The notes under the pieces were generated by a model. That model had not been told where the DNA came from, did no database searches, and worked only from the letters and a program-made list of their open reading frames with translations. From Planctomycetota bacterium (GTDB taxonomy: Bacteria > Planctomycetota > Phycisphaerae > Sedimentisphaerales > Anaerobacaceae), in the NCBI GenBank assembly GCA_014384025.1, contig JACNGQ010000170.1, positions 1 to 64,000 on the forward strand: DNA of 64,000 nucleotides. Reading direction: 5' to 3'. The translations under genes were made by a program, and so were the position numbers. This document shows, piece by piece, positions 41,059-50,293 of the stretch (positions are counted from its first letter, which is position 1; every line of letters starts with the position of its first letter).

Positions 41059-42255
41059 ATGACTGATAACGAGTCAAAGCAAAATTCTGTGAAGCAATTA
41101 GCTAAAATAGCTCCGATTGTCCGCGGGCTTCTTGCAGAGCCAACTGGTAACCAGGATATACCCTATAATCCCGTAATCCTGAAGTCGCTGACGAGCAAAG
41201 AAGCTGTTGAATTCGCCGATTCTGTTAAAAATGCTGAAGCCCAGGAGTATCCTGCGCCTTTGACCAAAGATCAGGGCCTACCTCTTTTTCCGGAGGCTCT
41301 TGATATAAATGGCCCGGCCGAAGAACTCCGCAAAAAATTAAGCGACTCTATTGCAGATTACTCGGCGCAGTACAATTCGAAGCCCACAATTATATGTCTT
41401 CGCAGTCTGGGAATACTGTTTGTTGATCCGGGTGTCGATAAGTCTGTTTTGCCTCTTAAGAATAAGGTCGCGCTAGTAACCGGCGCCGCCGGGGCAATCG
41501 GATATGGAATATGCTGTGGGCTTCTGGAAAAAGGCTGTCATCTGATAGCCACCGACCTTCCGGGTGAAAAACTTGATAGCTTCACAGCCGACCTCAAGCA
41601 AATTGCCGGCGACCGCGTGACAGGGATTCCAATCGATGTCACTAATGAAGGTTCTTTCGTTCGCGGCCTTGAAAGTATTTCTCTTGCCTGGGGTGGAATT
41701 GATATTGTGGTTGTAAATGCAGGTATTCCTCTGGCTAAATTTCTGAAGGACATTGATCTCGATGACTTTCGCAGGCTCGAAAAAGTAAACATAGAAGGCA
41801 CTTTTCTGACTCTCCGTGAAATCGCACGACATTTTATCCTGCAGGGCACCGGAGGTGACATTATTATAGTATCGACGAAGAACGTTCCCAGCCCCGGTGC
41901 CGGCTTCGGAGCTTACAGCGCCACAAAAGCAGCCTCCCATCAGTTGGGGCGTATTGCCAGTCTTGAGCTTGCGCAATACGGTGTGCGCGTAAATATGGTC
42001 GCGCCGGATGCGGTATTTTCCGAAGGTAAGTATAAATCCGGTTTGTGGGAAGAAATCGGCCCCGATCGAATGAAAGCTCGAGGGCTTGATGAGGATGGTT
42101 TGCAGGAGTATTATCAGAGCAGGAATCTGTTGAAAGCAAAAGTTACGGGTCGGCACGTCTCCAACGCCGTACTGTTTTTTGCCACGCGTCAAACACCGAC
42201 AACCGGCGCAACGATTCCTGTCGATGGGGGTCTGCCGGACGCCACGCCAAGATAA
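41059..42255 (+). CDS. SDR dehydrogenase, RhaW-like half of split RhaEW
   Basis: This 398-aa protein has a C-terminal short-chain dehydrogenase (about residues 135-398): VALVTGAAGAIGYGICCGL, VVNAGIPLAKFLKD, YSATKAASHQL with the YxxxK pair, and the end TTGATIPVDGGLPDATPR. This matches the dehydrogenase half of bifunctional rhamnulose-1-phosphate aldolase/lactaldehyde dehydrogenase. The N-terminal 130 residues include SKPTIICLRSLGILFVDPG, resembling the junction at the end of an aldolase domain in the fused enzyme. The predicted reaction is NAD-dependent oxidation of L-lactaldehyde to L-lactate. The partner aldolase is the next gene. Confidence 0.8.
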   Translation: MTDNESKQNSVKQLAKIAPIVRGLLAEPTGNQDIPYNPVILKSLTSKEAVEFADSVKNAEAQEYPAPLTKDQGLPLFPEALDINGPAEELRKKLSDSIADYSAQYNSKPTIICLRSLGILFVDPGVDKSVLPLKNKVALVTGAAGAIGYGICCGLLEKGCHLIATDLPGEKLDSFTADLKQIAGDRVTGIPIDVTNEGSFVRGLESISLAWGGIDIVVVNAGIPLAKFLKDIDLDDFRRLEKVNIEGTFLTLREIARHFILQGTGGDIIIVSTKNVPSPGAGFGAYSATKAASHQLGRIASLELAQYGVRVNMVAPDAVFSEGKYKSGLWEEIGPDRMKARGLDEDGLQEYYQSRNLLKAKVTGRHVSNAVLFFATRQTPTTGATIPVDGGLPDATPR

Positions 42256-42332
42256 GACTCATGCCGGGGCCGGAAAATTCAATCGGCAAGAGACTATAAT
42301 ATATTGTCAGAGGTACGAAAGGAACGATTTAA

Positions 42333-43532
42333 ATGAACAAAGCGCTTGCAGAGCTGATTCGAATATCGAATGAAACCGGAGGAGATCCCACACTCGTTCA
42401 GGGCGGAGGCGGTAATACATCTGTAAAAACGGCCGATGGAAAATATATGTATATCAAGGCCAGCGGTACGGCACTTAAAGATATGAATCAAAAACAAGGC
42501 TGGCGGAGGATACGCCTCGAGCCGGTCCTTGCGATATTAAAGGATAAATCACTGCCTAAACTCGATGCGTCCACTCGCGAGCCTAAGGTCGTGAACATGC
42601 TGCTTGATGCCTGCGATGATAACGTTAAAACAATCGCCCGCCCCTCTGTGGAAGCCCACCTGCACGCTTGTCTGAATACATGCGTGATTCATCTGCATCC
42701 GAGTGCCGCCGGAGCTTATGTGAATGCGAAAAACGGAAAGGCAAAACTCGCCAGGCTTTTTAAGGATGAAACCCTCCCGCCCCTTTGGGTTCCTTACACA
42801 GACCCTGGCTTTCTGCTCGCAAAAAAAATAGCCCGGCTGGTGAATAGCTATCAAGGCAAATTCGGCAAAAAGCCGTCTATTCTTTTCCTGGAAAAACACG
42901 GGCTATTCATTACATCAAAAACCGCTTCCGGTGCTTTGCGGCTTGTGCGCAGCGTAATGAAGCGATGTAACAGCAAACTGAAACAGCCCAGGGACGGAAG
43001 TGTAAAAGCCGTTCAACAGGAAAAAATCAGCGACCTTAAGCTCTGCATTGAACGGGCATGTTTCCAGGCTGCCCGTAAGCGCACAACGATATGGTATTAT
43101 TACAACGATGCTATCGCCGATTTCTTAAATCAAAAAGATGCAAAGAAAATGCTCTTCGGTTCTTTAACACCGGACGAGCTGGTTTACGCCAATGGCCCCG
43201 CGATGTGGATAGAGATGCCAAAAAGCAAAAAGTCGTTTTCAAAAGCAGCCCTCCAAAACAAATCAAAAAGTATTGCAGGCCGCCTTAAACAGCAAAAACA
43301 AAAGGGCAAAAAACCTTATGTGGCGTTTCTTGTTAAGGACATTGGTCTTTTTGTTTCCGGAACCGAAAAGATTACTCCGACCGTAAGGGATATTGTCCTC
43401 TACTCAATTTTCATTCGCACCAATGCCTATCGAATGGGCGGAATTCTCACTTTGAACAAGCGCCAGGAGGATTTTATCAACAACTGGGAATCCGAAGCCT
43501 TCCGCAAGAAATTAGCAAGTGGAAGTAAATAA
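42333..43532 (+). CDS. Class II aldolase, RhaE-like half of split RhaEW
   Basis: This 399-aa aldolase/adducin-fold protein has the metal-dependent aldolase motifs: TLVQGGGGNTSVKTADGKYMYIKASG at the N-terminus, ARPSVEAHLHACLNTCVIHLHPS with the zinc histidines, and SILFLEKHGLFITS. The C-terminal part (PYVAFLVKDIGLFVSGTEK and FIRTNAYRMGGILTLNKRQ) is the linker-side region seen before the dehydrogenase in fused RhaEW. The predicted reaction is cleavage of L-rhamnulose 1-phosphate into DHAP and L-lactaldehyde. It is the last gene of the operon. Confidence 0.82.
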   Translation: MNKALAELIRISNETGGDPTLVQGGGGNTSVKTADGKYMYIKASGTALKDMNQKQGWRRIRLEPVLAILKDKSLPKLDASTREPKVVNMLLDACDDNVKTIARPSVEAHLHACLNTCVIHLHPSAAGAYVNAKNGKAKLARLFKDETLPPLWVPYTDPGFLLAKKIARLVNSYQGKFGKKPSILFLEKHGLFITSKTASGALRLVRSVMKRCNSKLKQPRDGSVKAVQQEKISDLKLCIERACFQAARKRTTIWYYYNDAIADFLNQKDAKKMLFGSLTPDELVYANGPAMWIEMPKSKKSFSKAALQNKSKSIAGRLKQQKQKGKKPYVAFLVKDIGLFVSGTEKITPTVRDIVLYSIFIRTNAYRMGGILTLNKRQEDFINNWESEAFRKKLASGSK

Positions 43533-43751
43533 AATCTGCTCACTTAGGATTTGGTAGTTCTCAGTCGATTGAATCACCCGGATTCAGGGTGTTTTGACAG
43601 ATAAAAAAGCACACTTTTACGGTCATAGGTAATCACGAGCCCCAAAGTCTCCTTTTCTGTGCCGAAAAGTGGATTTTTCGATGGTGAGTGGCTGTTTCTT
43701 ATCGTATTCAAAGTCTGATAAAAAATTTCTTTAAATTTTCAAATTTTATAG
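43533..43751. other. Intergenic region after the rhamnose operon
   Basis: This non-coding stretch between the rhamnose operon and the GntR gene becomes AT-rich toward its right end. I see no intrinsic terminator of convincing strength and no RNA gene. The GntR promoter follows. Confidence 0.4.
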
Positions 43752-43809
43752 TTGAAAGTTGGCCTATTGTGCTATTATACTAATACACTATAGGAATAGA
43801 TTAATAGTA
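43752..43809 (+). promoter_or_regulatory. Promoter and dyad operator of the GntR/SPFH pair
   Basis: TTGAAA (43752-43757) and TATACT (43776-43781) are separated by 18 bases. An imperfect inverted repeat, TACTAATA (43778-43785) and TAATAGTA (43802-43809), brackets the expected transcription start. YtrA-type GntR repressors bind dyads with GTACTA-like half-sites, so autorepression is plausible. Confidence 0.55.
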
Positions 43810-43836
43810 CATTATGTTGTTGCGTGGGTAATATAG

Positions 43837-44214
43837 ATGATTGAGTTCAAGTTGGATTTGAAAAGTGGCGTGCCTTTCCATCGCCAGATTGTGGACCAGA
43901 TTCGTTATGGTATTGCCTCGGACAGGCTCATGCCCGGCGAGCAGTTGCCGACGGTGCGAGAATTGGCAGTACACCTTCAGATAAATCCCAACACCGTTCG
44001 CAAAGCCTATTCGGAGCTGGAAATCCTTGGAATATTGGATACGCAACAAGGCACCGGTACCTTTGTCAGTCACCGGCAGGTTGAGATTGGCCAGGATGAG
44101 AAGCAGCGTATGCTCGGGCAAATTTGTGACGAACTCGTCGCCCGTGGCAACCAATATGGCTTCACGGTAAAAGAAATTGTTACCCATATGCAAAGGAGAC
44201 TCGAAAATGGCTGA
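43837..44214 (+). CDS. GntR-family regulator, YtrA type
   Basis: This 125-aa protein has the short YtrA architecture: a winged HTH (GVPFHRQIVDQIRYGIASDRL, PTVRELAVHLQINPNTVRKAYSELE, GTGTFVS) followed by only two C-terminal helices for dimerisation. YtrA regulators usually control an adjacent membrane-protein operon. Here the downstream SPFH gene begins 8 bases before this gene's stop codon, implying coupled translation. Confidence 0.92.
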   Translation: MIEFKLDLKSGVPFHRQIVDQIRYGIASDRLMPGEQLPTVRELAVHLQINPNTVRKAYSELEILGILDTQQGTGTFVSHRQVEIGQDEKQRMLGQICDELVARGNQYGFTVKEIVTHMQRRLENG

Positions 44215-45178
44215 AAAAAGAGAAAAAAAAGTCGCCCAATCAGGCCTCACTCGTGAGTACAAGGCAACAACCCAGTTGGAAGCCGAAGCAGCATCTCTAA
44301 ACTGGGTCGCCGCTCTTGTCACTGCAGTCGTCGTACTGGCCGGAGCCGGCCTTAACAGGCTTGTCGAAGGTACCTGGCAGCAGTGGAATATTTACATCAT
44401 TATTGGCACCGCTCTTGTTGGGAATATCTGCTTCTTTGGCATAAAGATTGCCAATCAGTGGGAACGGGCGGTGGTCCTGAGACTCGGCAAATTCCGGGCC
44501 CTTAAAGGCCCGGGTCCGTTCTTTATCATCCCGATTATCGAAACCGTTGTTCGATCAGTCGATATGCGGATACGCTCGACCGACTTTAGCTCCGAGTCCA
44601 CCCTCACCAAGGACACGGTCCCCGTCAATGTCGATGCCATCTGCTTCTGGATGGTCTGGGATGCCAAGAAAGCTATCCTTGAGGTCGAGAACTTCTTTCT
44701 CGCCATCATACTTTCCGCCCAGACAGCCCTGCGTGATATCATCGGAACCCACCAGCTATCAGAACTGCTCACCCACCGTGAAAAGCTCGGCAGGAGACTT
44801 CAGGAAATCCTCGATGAAAAAACGAATCCATGGGGCATAACAGTCCAGTCGGTCGAAATCCGCGATATCATTCTTCCCAAAGACCTCGAAGATGCCATGT
44901 CCAAAGAAGCCCAGGCCGAACGGGAGCGTCACGCACGCGTCATCCTTGGAACTGCGGAAACGGAAATAGCCGAAAAATTCGTACAAGCCGCCAAGCAGTA
45001 CGAATCGAATCCGGGGGCCATGCACCTTCGTGGTATGAACATGTTGTTCGAGGGCTTGAAAGAAAAAGGATCAATGATCATCGTCCCCAGTTCTGCGTTG
45101 GAAATGATGAACCTGGGAGCCATTGGCGGAATGGCCGCATTGAGCCAGGTGAAAAGTGAAAAGAACCGGCACGAATGA
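44207..45178 (+). CDS. SPFH/band 7 membrane protein
   Basis: This 323-aa protein starts at ATG 44207, preceded by AAAGGAG inside the gntR reading frame. Two hydrophobic segments near residues 32-75 (AALVTAVVVLAGAGL and IYIIIGTALVGNICFFG) anchor it. The SPFH domain follows (WERAVVLRLGKFRALKGPGPFFIIPIIE, DMRIRSTDF, ALRDIIGTHQLSELL, VEIRDIILPKDLEDAMSKEAQAERERHA), as in stomatin/HflK-type scaffolds. A role in membrane organisation or stress is family knowledge only. Its pairing with a YtrA regulator suggests inducible control. Confidence 0.9.
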   Translation: MAEKREKKVAQSGLTREYKATTQLEAEAASLNWVAALVTAVVVLAGAGLNRLVEGTWQQWNIYIIIGTALVGNICFFGIKIANQWERAVVLRLGKFRALKGPGPFFIIPIIETVVRSVDMRIRSTDFSSESTLTKDTVPVNVDAICFWMVWDAKKAILEVENFFLAIILSAQTALRDIIGTHQLSELLTHREKLGRRLQEILDEKTNPWGITVQSVEIRDIILPKDLEDAMSKEAQAERERHARVILGTAETEIAEKFVQAAKQYESNPGAMHLRGMNMLFEGLKEKGSMIIVPSSALEMMNLGAIGGMAALSQVKSEKNRHE

Positions 45179-45244
45179 CGATTAGCATAGGAACATTGTG
45201 TGCGAGTTTGCAGACGCCAGAGAGATACTTGCTATACGCAAGAG

Positions 45245-46495
45245 CTATTTGTTTTTTATATCGTATGCCATCAGGGCATTACCGTGACGGATATAAAGTC
45301 GGCCGTCGGATATGGCCGGATGCGCCCAATGTTGGCCGTCGCCTTCGGTAACGGCGAATGAGCTGACTATATCGAAACCTTTTGGCGAAGGCTTCACCAG
45401 AGCCACATCACCGGTATTTTCATCATAACAGTACAGCATACCATCGGCATATATAATCGAGCCCTTATTACCGTTCCATGTGGCTTTGTACATAACTTTC
45501 CCGCTGTCCCAGTCAAGACAGACCCAGTCGCCCTTTGGAATACCGTCGAAGGTCGAGCCGTACAGAAACCCATCCACCAGTACGACACTCCCGTGGCCGC
45601 AGTCGAGAGTCTGGTCATTCCATTTCTCCGCGACCGATGTCCCGTCGGCTGAAAGCTCGAACATTACACCGCCTCTCGTAAACTCTCGCTCGACCGCGCT
45701 GGTGACATACACACATCCGTCTTTATAGACCGGCGTAACACCGCCCGTATCGGAAGGTGTCACGTAAGGTTCCCTCCAGATTAGCTTGCCGTTGTCTGCG
45801 TTTACACAGATGACAGATTTTTGAATCATATTTATAAGCAGGCGATTGCCGCCTCTTTCGATGAGAATAGGCGAGCTGTAAACCGATAGCTCATCCAGGC
45901 CTATTGTAGCCCATATTGTCCTTCCCGTCATTTTATCCAAAGCGACCATTGTGCCTTTTTTGCCGCCAGGGGTACAATAGACCTTCCGCCCATCGATTAA
46001 CGGTGAGCCGGACATGCCCCATTGAATGTTCTTTCCATCGAACTTCGTTAGAGTATCTACCTGCCATATCTTTTCACCCGTCCGGGTCTTAAAGCAGACC
46101 ATATTCCCAGTGCCGCTGAATACATATACTCGCTCGCCGTCAACAGTTGGTGTTGTTCGTGTCCCTTTGTACGACCGAGTCCATTCTGGCCCGTAAGATT
46201 CTTTCCATTTCAGATTCCCCTCAATATCATATGCGAATAGAAAGCCTTCCCCGTCAATCATACAGGTCGTATATACGAATCCACTCGCTATAGAAACAGA
46301 AGAAAAACCTATGCCCAGACCCTCCACCGCCCATAATTGTTTCGGTCCACCTTCAGGCCATTTTTTCATAAGCCCGGTTTCAGTGGATTTTCCATCCCGA
46401 TTAGGTCCGCGAAACTGTGGCCAGTCGTCACCAAAGCAAATCCCGCCAATCAATAGAATACTCAAACACAATATAATTTTTCTACTGTTATTCAT
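45245..46495 (-). CDS. Secreted PQQ-like beta-propeller repeat protein
   Basis: This 416-aa protein has a signal peptide (KIILCLSILLIGGICFG) directly followed by DDWPQFRGPNRDGKS, the typical entry of planctomycete PQQ-like propellers. Several blades carry the AxDxxTGxxxW pattern: VALDKMTGRTIWATIG, VNADNGKLIWREPY, CLDWDSGKVMYKATW. No PQQ ligand set typical of alcohol dehydrogenases is evident, so it may be structural, binding or non-catalytic. It is on the minus strand, 30 bases beyond the next secreted gene. Confidence 0.88.
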   Translation of the reverse strand: MNNSRKIILCLSILLIGGICFGDDWPQFRGPNRDGKSTETGLMKKWPEGGPKQLWAVEGLGIGFSSVSIASGFVYTTCMIDGEGFLFAYDIEGNLKWKESYGPEWTRSYKGTRTTPTVDGERVYVFSGTGNMVCFKTRTGEKIWQVDTLTKFDGKNIQWGMSGSPLIDGRKVYCTPGGKKGTMVALDKMTGRTIWATIGLDELSVYSSPILIERGGNRLLINMIQKSVICVNADNGKLIWREPYVTPSDTGGVTPVYKDGCVYVTSAVEREFTRGGVMFELSADGTSVAEKWNDQTLDCGHGSVVLVDGFLYGSTFDGIPKGDWVCLDWDSGKVMYKATWNGNKGSIIYADGMLYCYDENTGDVALVKPSPKGFDIVSSFAVTEGDGQHWAHPAISDGRLYIRHGNALMAYDIKNK

Positions 46496-46525
46496 AAGCT
46501 AAATCCTTCATCTTTTTTTAATTTG

Positions 46526-47686
46526 TTATTTATCTGCACTCTCAGAGTCAGTTAACAAAGCATCATCGAGTAAATAAAGAAACATCTCTGCTGCATGCCA
46601 TGAATGGGGAGCGCAGATTTTTCGGTCATTGTATTCTTTGGAAACAAGTTTCATGCCATCATAGTTCGCCTGGCTGGCGTGAGCTTCCCACGTTAGCGGA
46701 TACTGCTCCTCAAGGGACATAGGTGGTGGCCAACTATGAAAATGTGCCTCGGCCCAGCCAAGATATGGATAATTGGCAACGTCTTTTTTTGAGAAAGCCC
46801 GCCCATCCACGTGTTCCTTCTTGAAATCCATCCAGAACAGCACCGAGTATGAATCGAATACCTCCGGAATTTCATAAGGGTCTTCCAGTCCCAGCGCTCG
46901 AAGGCCGAACTTCAGCCATTTTGTCTGGTAAACCGGATGTTTGGAAAAATCAGTCGACCCGTCAATATGCTTGCCTTTCTGGAACTCCGGAATCGTATCA
47001 AGCACCTTCTCGACCAATGGGTGTGAGGAGTCGGTCACAAGAGAAATCAGGTAGAGTACCTGCCCCAGATTGTCGGGCTCCCTGTTGCCTGCATTGTTAC
47101 GGTCAAAAGGTTCCTCCAGTTTGAGAATCCAGGGCCTGATAAGATGAATGTTGTCGGTCTTTTGCAAACACATTGCCACCATAGCCGCATCTCGATACCA
47201 CGGCTTAGAGTAAACCAGAAAGTTGGGAACTGGTTTGGTATCGACTATACTAATAAGAATCTCATGCAGCAGAAGGCGCAGAATCTTTGCCTGCGGATGG
47301 CCTTCGAATTTTGGTAAGTTGATATTTCCTTCGGTTAAAGAAAACCGTTTTGCCCCCTCCTGAATCCGGACGGCGATTTGGTCCTCTGTTATGATAATCT
47401 CTTTGCCGTCTGAGGTATTTAATTTCACTGTATATTCACCGGGAAGTATTGTCTCCTTGATCACCTCCCATTGACGGACAGCGTCACCTGTAAGCGCATT
47501 AAAAAGTGTCCCGTCACGGTAGAGGAATTTATCACGATTGCCCATCCCAAACAGGAAAAAATTAACTTTGGGCAGTTGCATAACCTTTTGGGCTTCAGTA
47601 ACTTGACTTCGAGCCTCGCAGTTTGTCATCCCGCTAATCAACAGAATACTCAACAACAATCCGATAACGCTTTTAATATCTTTCAT
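46526..47686 (-). CDS. Secreted protein of unknown function
   Basis: This 386-aa protein has a hydrophobic N-terminus (IGLLLSILLISGMTNCEA), either a Sec signal or a non-canonical lipobox. The body is largely helical from residue 120 on (KILRLLLHEILISIVDTKP, YRDAAMVAMCLQKTDNIHLIRPW, LGQVLYLISLVTDSSHPLVEK), which recalls alpha/alpha-toroid glycosidases or lyases; this is a fold impression, not an assignment. KPWYRDAAM and HSWHAAEM are possible active-site segments. It is transcribed with the beta-propeller gene. ATG 47686 is preferred to the upstream track start. Confidence 0.65.
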   Translation of the reverse strand: MKDIKSVIGLLLSILLISGMTNCEARSQVTEAQKVMQLPKVNFFLFGMGNRDKFLYRDGTLFNALTGDAVRQWEVIKETILPGEYTVKLNTSDGKEIIITEDQIAVRIQEGAKRFSLTEGNINLPKFEGHPQAKILRLLLHEILISIVDTKPVPNFLVYSKPWYRDAAMVAMCLQKTDNIHLIRPWILKLEEPFDRNNAGNREPDNLGQVLYLISLVTDSSHPLVEKVLDTIPEFQKGKHIDGSTDFSKHPVYQTKWLKFGLRALGLEDPYEIPEVFDSYSVLFWMDFKKEHVDGRAFSKKDVANYPYLGWAEAHFHSWPPPMSLEEQYPLTWEAHASQANYDGMKLVSKEYNDRKICAPHSWHAAEMFLYLLDDALLTDSESADK

Positions 47687-47919
47687 GGGAAAAACCTTCA
47701 GATCCATTCACTCGATATTCTCATATGATCCGCTCCTGCCTTTTGCAAAAAAGCCTAATCAGCGGGGATATTCTGTAAGCTTCATGTTACCAGAATCCAC
47801 CTGCCTGTTCCAGTCCCTTTTGCCAATCCTGAATTTCACACTGCCGAGGGCGAAAAAAGTTATTAGTATAGTTTCAAAGACCCATTTGCTAAAAAAACGG
47901 CAAAATGGCAATCACCCGG
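47687..47919. other. Divergent intergenic region before the E1 gene
   Basis: This is non-coding, AT-rich sequence between a minus-strand secreted protein and the plus-strand E1 gene. I find no RNA gene or repeat in it. The track ORFs on both strands are unsupported. Confidence 0.45.
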
Positions 47920-47947
47920 TTGATTTACTGTCAAGTTATGCTATACT
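47920..47947 (+). promoter_or_regulatory. Sigma-70 promoter of the E1-E2-fucI operon
   Basis: TTGATT and TATACT are separated by 16 bases. The predicted start is near 47954, giving a leader of about 70 bases with GAGGAG before the E1 ATG. Confidence 0.55.
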
Positions 47948-48025
47948 ATCGAGTTTCCAATATTTTTGGCAGGTTAAATTCGGCGTTTTTACCATGTAAA
48001 AGAAGATTTTGAGGAGATTTGCAGT

Positions 48026-50266
48026 ATGGATTTTCGCATTGAGGATACACGAAAAAATCCGAAACCAAAGGTCAACGACCTTATCACAGACGGAATTATC
48101 AGTCTTGAGAATGCAACCGACTGGCTCAGGACCATTTATGAGATTCGCTTTTTCGAAGAGAAGGTTTTTGATCTCTTGGGCCAGAATATCATCAAAGGCG
48201 CCTCGCACCTTTACGCCGGCGAGGAGGCCGTCGCCGTAGGTGCAACCGCTGCCATCGAGCGCGGGGATGTAATCGGCTCAACACACCGTGGTCACGGCCA
48301 CTGCGGTGCAATCGGCAACAAATATGCCGATAGCGAGGAAGATCGTCAGACCCACTGGAACCGGATGATGGCCGAATTAATGGGCAAAGAAACCGGATAC
48401 TGCAAAGGCAGAGGCGGCTCGATGCACATTGCAGATGTCGATAAATGCAACAACCTCGGTTCGACCGGCATCGTTGGCGGCAACCAGGCCCCGGCCGTAG
48501 GTGCCGCTATGGCGGAAAAGTACAAAAAGACCGGCAAAGTCGTGCTGTCGTTCTTCGGAGACGGCTCAACCAACACCGGTAGTTTTCACGAGGCAATGAA
48601 TATGGCCTCAACGCTGGCAGTACCGCTCGTGGCAATAATTGAAAACAACCTTTACGGAATGAGCGTACCATTCTCAGGCAGTGAAATCGACGGCGCCACT
48701 AAGGCCAGCAATATCGAAGACATTGCTCAAAGGGCCGCTGCTTATGATGTCCCCGCCATGATTGTGGATGGCCAGGATGCGCTTGCCGTCTTTCTCGCTG
48801 TCCGAAAGGCAGTGGAAATAGCAAGAAAAGATAACCAGATGACAATTATCGAGGCAAAGACTTATCGCTGGTACGGACACAGCCGAAGCGACCCGCGTGC
48901 ATATCGAACCAAAGCCGAAGAAAAAGCCTGGCACGAGCGTGACCCTATTACTGTTCTAAGAGATAAACTGCTCACTGAGAAACTATGCACTCAAGAGCAG
49001 TTGGACCAGATAAAGGATACGGCCTTTGCCACTATCGAAACAGCAACAAAGTTCGGAATAGACAGCCCCTGGCCCGACACTGCGGACCTTACAAAAGATG
49101 TATATGTCGATGAAACTTACCCCGCTGATCTTATCGAAGCCGACAAGGCACTCGCTAAAAAGGTCGCTGAAGCAACCACCGCCTTCCAGACCGCCCTTGC
49201 CTCGTCCACAGCGAAAACAAAAAAGGAAGCTACCGAGCAGGCGAAAGGACAGATTAACACTCAGTTCGGTATGGATGTTATGACAATTGGCCAGGCTGTT
49301 GTCGCCGCCCAGGCCGAAGAGCTCAAACGCGACCAAAATGTTTTCATAATGGGTGAAGACGTCGGCCTTTACGGCGGCGCGTATCAGGCGACACGGGGAC
49401 TCTCAGCCGAATTCGGAACCGAAAGAATTATCGATACCGCAATATCGGAAGCCGCCATCGCCGGTGCCGCCGTCGGTGCGGCACTTCGTGGAATGAGACC
49501 TGTGGCTGAGATTATGTATGTAGATTTTGTTACCATTGCGATGGATCAGCTCGTCCACGTTGGCGCCTATAACCGCTATATGTTCGGCGGCAAGGCCAAA
49601 GTCCCGATGGTTCTGCGAACTGAAGGCGGTGTCGGTAGATGTATCGCCGCCCACCATTCGGAATCGCTCGAAGCATGGCTCATGCATACACCTGGGCTTT
49701 ATGTCGTAATGCCATCGACTCCTTACGATGCAAAGGGTCTGCTCAAGGCCGCCATTCAAAGCGATAATCCCGTTGTCTTTATCGAGCATAAAGCAACTTA
49801 TGGCCAGCTCGGCGCCGTTCCTAATGAAGATTACATAATCCCGCTCGGCGTCGCGGATATCAAAAAGCCCGGCACCGATGCAACCATAGTCAGCTACAGC
49901 AGAATGGCGATGTGGTCTTTGGAAGCAGCTAAAGTCCTGGCCGCCGAACATGGAATCGACGCCGAAGTAATAGATGTACGAACACTAAAGCCGCTGGATA
50001 TTGATACTATAGCCGAATCGGTTCGCAAAACAGGACGGCTCATCACCGTTAGCGAGGGTTTCTGTACATGCGGCGCAGGCAGAGAAATAGCCGGCCGGTT
50101 TATGGAATACGAGTTCAGCGATGGCTCGCACGGGTTTGATTATCTTGATGCGGCGCCAGTTAATCTGGCGGCTGCAGATGTGCCCCCGCCGATGAGCGAG
50201 CCGCTTGAGTTGGCAAGCATTCCCAGTGTTGATAGAATCGTCGAAGCCGTAAAGGCGATGGTATAA
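48026..50266 (+). CDS. Fused alpha-beta E1 of 2-oxo acid (pyruvate/acetoin) dehydrogenase
   Basis: This 746-aa protein joins the two normally separate E1 subunits. Residues about 25-370 are E1 alpha with the thiamine-diphosphate motif FFGDGSTNTGSFHEAMN (GDG at 178-180, NN at 207-208) and the phosphorylation-loop-like YGHSRSDPRAYR. A linker rich in A/K/T (about 395-420) leads to E1 beta (about 422-746) with GEDVGLYGGAYQATRGL, EIMYVDFVTIAMDQ and GVGRCIAAHHSESLEA. It decarboxylates a 2-oxo acid or acetoin and passes the acyl group to the E2 encoded next. The substrate is not fixed by sequence; no E3 follows. Confidence 0.9.
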   Translation: MDFRIEDTRKNPKPKVNDLITDGIISLENATDWLRTIYEIRFFEEKVFDLLGQNIIKGASHLYAGEEAVAVGATAAIERGDVIGSTHRGHGHCGAIGNKYADSEEDRQTHWNRMMAELMGKETGYCKGRGGSMHIADVDKCNNLGSTGIVGGNQAPAVGAAMAEKYKKTGKVVLSFFGDGSTNTGSFHEAMNMASTLAVPLVAIIENNLYGMSVPFSGSEIDGATKASNIEDIAQRAAAYDVPAMIVDGQDALAVFLAVRKAVEIARKDNQMTIIEAKTYRWYGHSRSDPRAYRTKAEEKAWHERDPITVLRDKLLTEKLCTQEQLDQIKDTAFATIETATKFGIDSPWPDTADLTKDVYVDETYPADLIEADKALAKKVAEATTAFQTALASSTAKTKKEATEQAKGQINTQFGMDVMTIGQAVVAAQAEELKRDQNVFIMGEDVGLYGGAYQATRGLSAEFGTERIIDTAISEAAIAGAAVGAALRGMRPVAEIMYVDFVTIAMDQLVHVGAYNRYMFGGKAKVPMVLRTEGGVGRCIAAHHSESLEAWLMHTPGLYVVMPSTPYDAKGLLKAAIQSDNPVVFIEHKATYGQLGAVPNEDYIIPLGVADIKKPGTDATIVSYSRMAMWSLEAAKVLAAEHGIDAEVIDVRTLKPLDIDTIAESVRKTGRLITVSEGFCTCGAGREIAGRFMEYEFSDGSHGFDYLDAAPVNLAAADVPPPMSEPLELASIPSVDRIVEAVKAMV

Positions 50267-50293
50267 CAAATACTAACGGAAGGATTATAAATA

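Noticed and set aside
41473-42192. 239-aa minus-strand ORF over the SDR gene
   Set aside because: Antisense shadow; the plus strand has intact SDR motifs.
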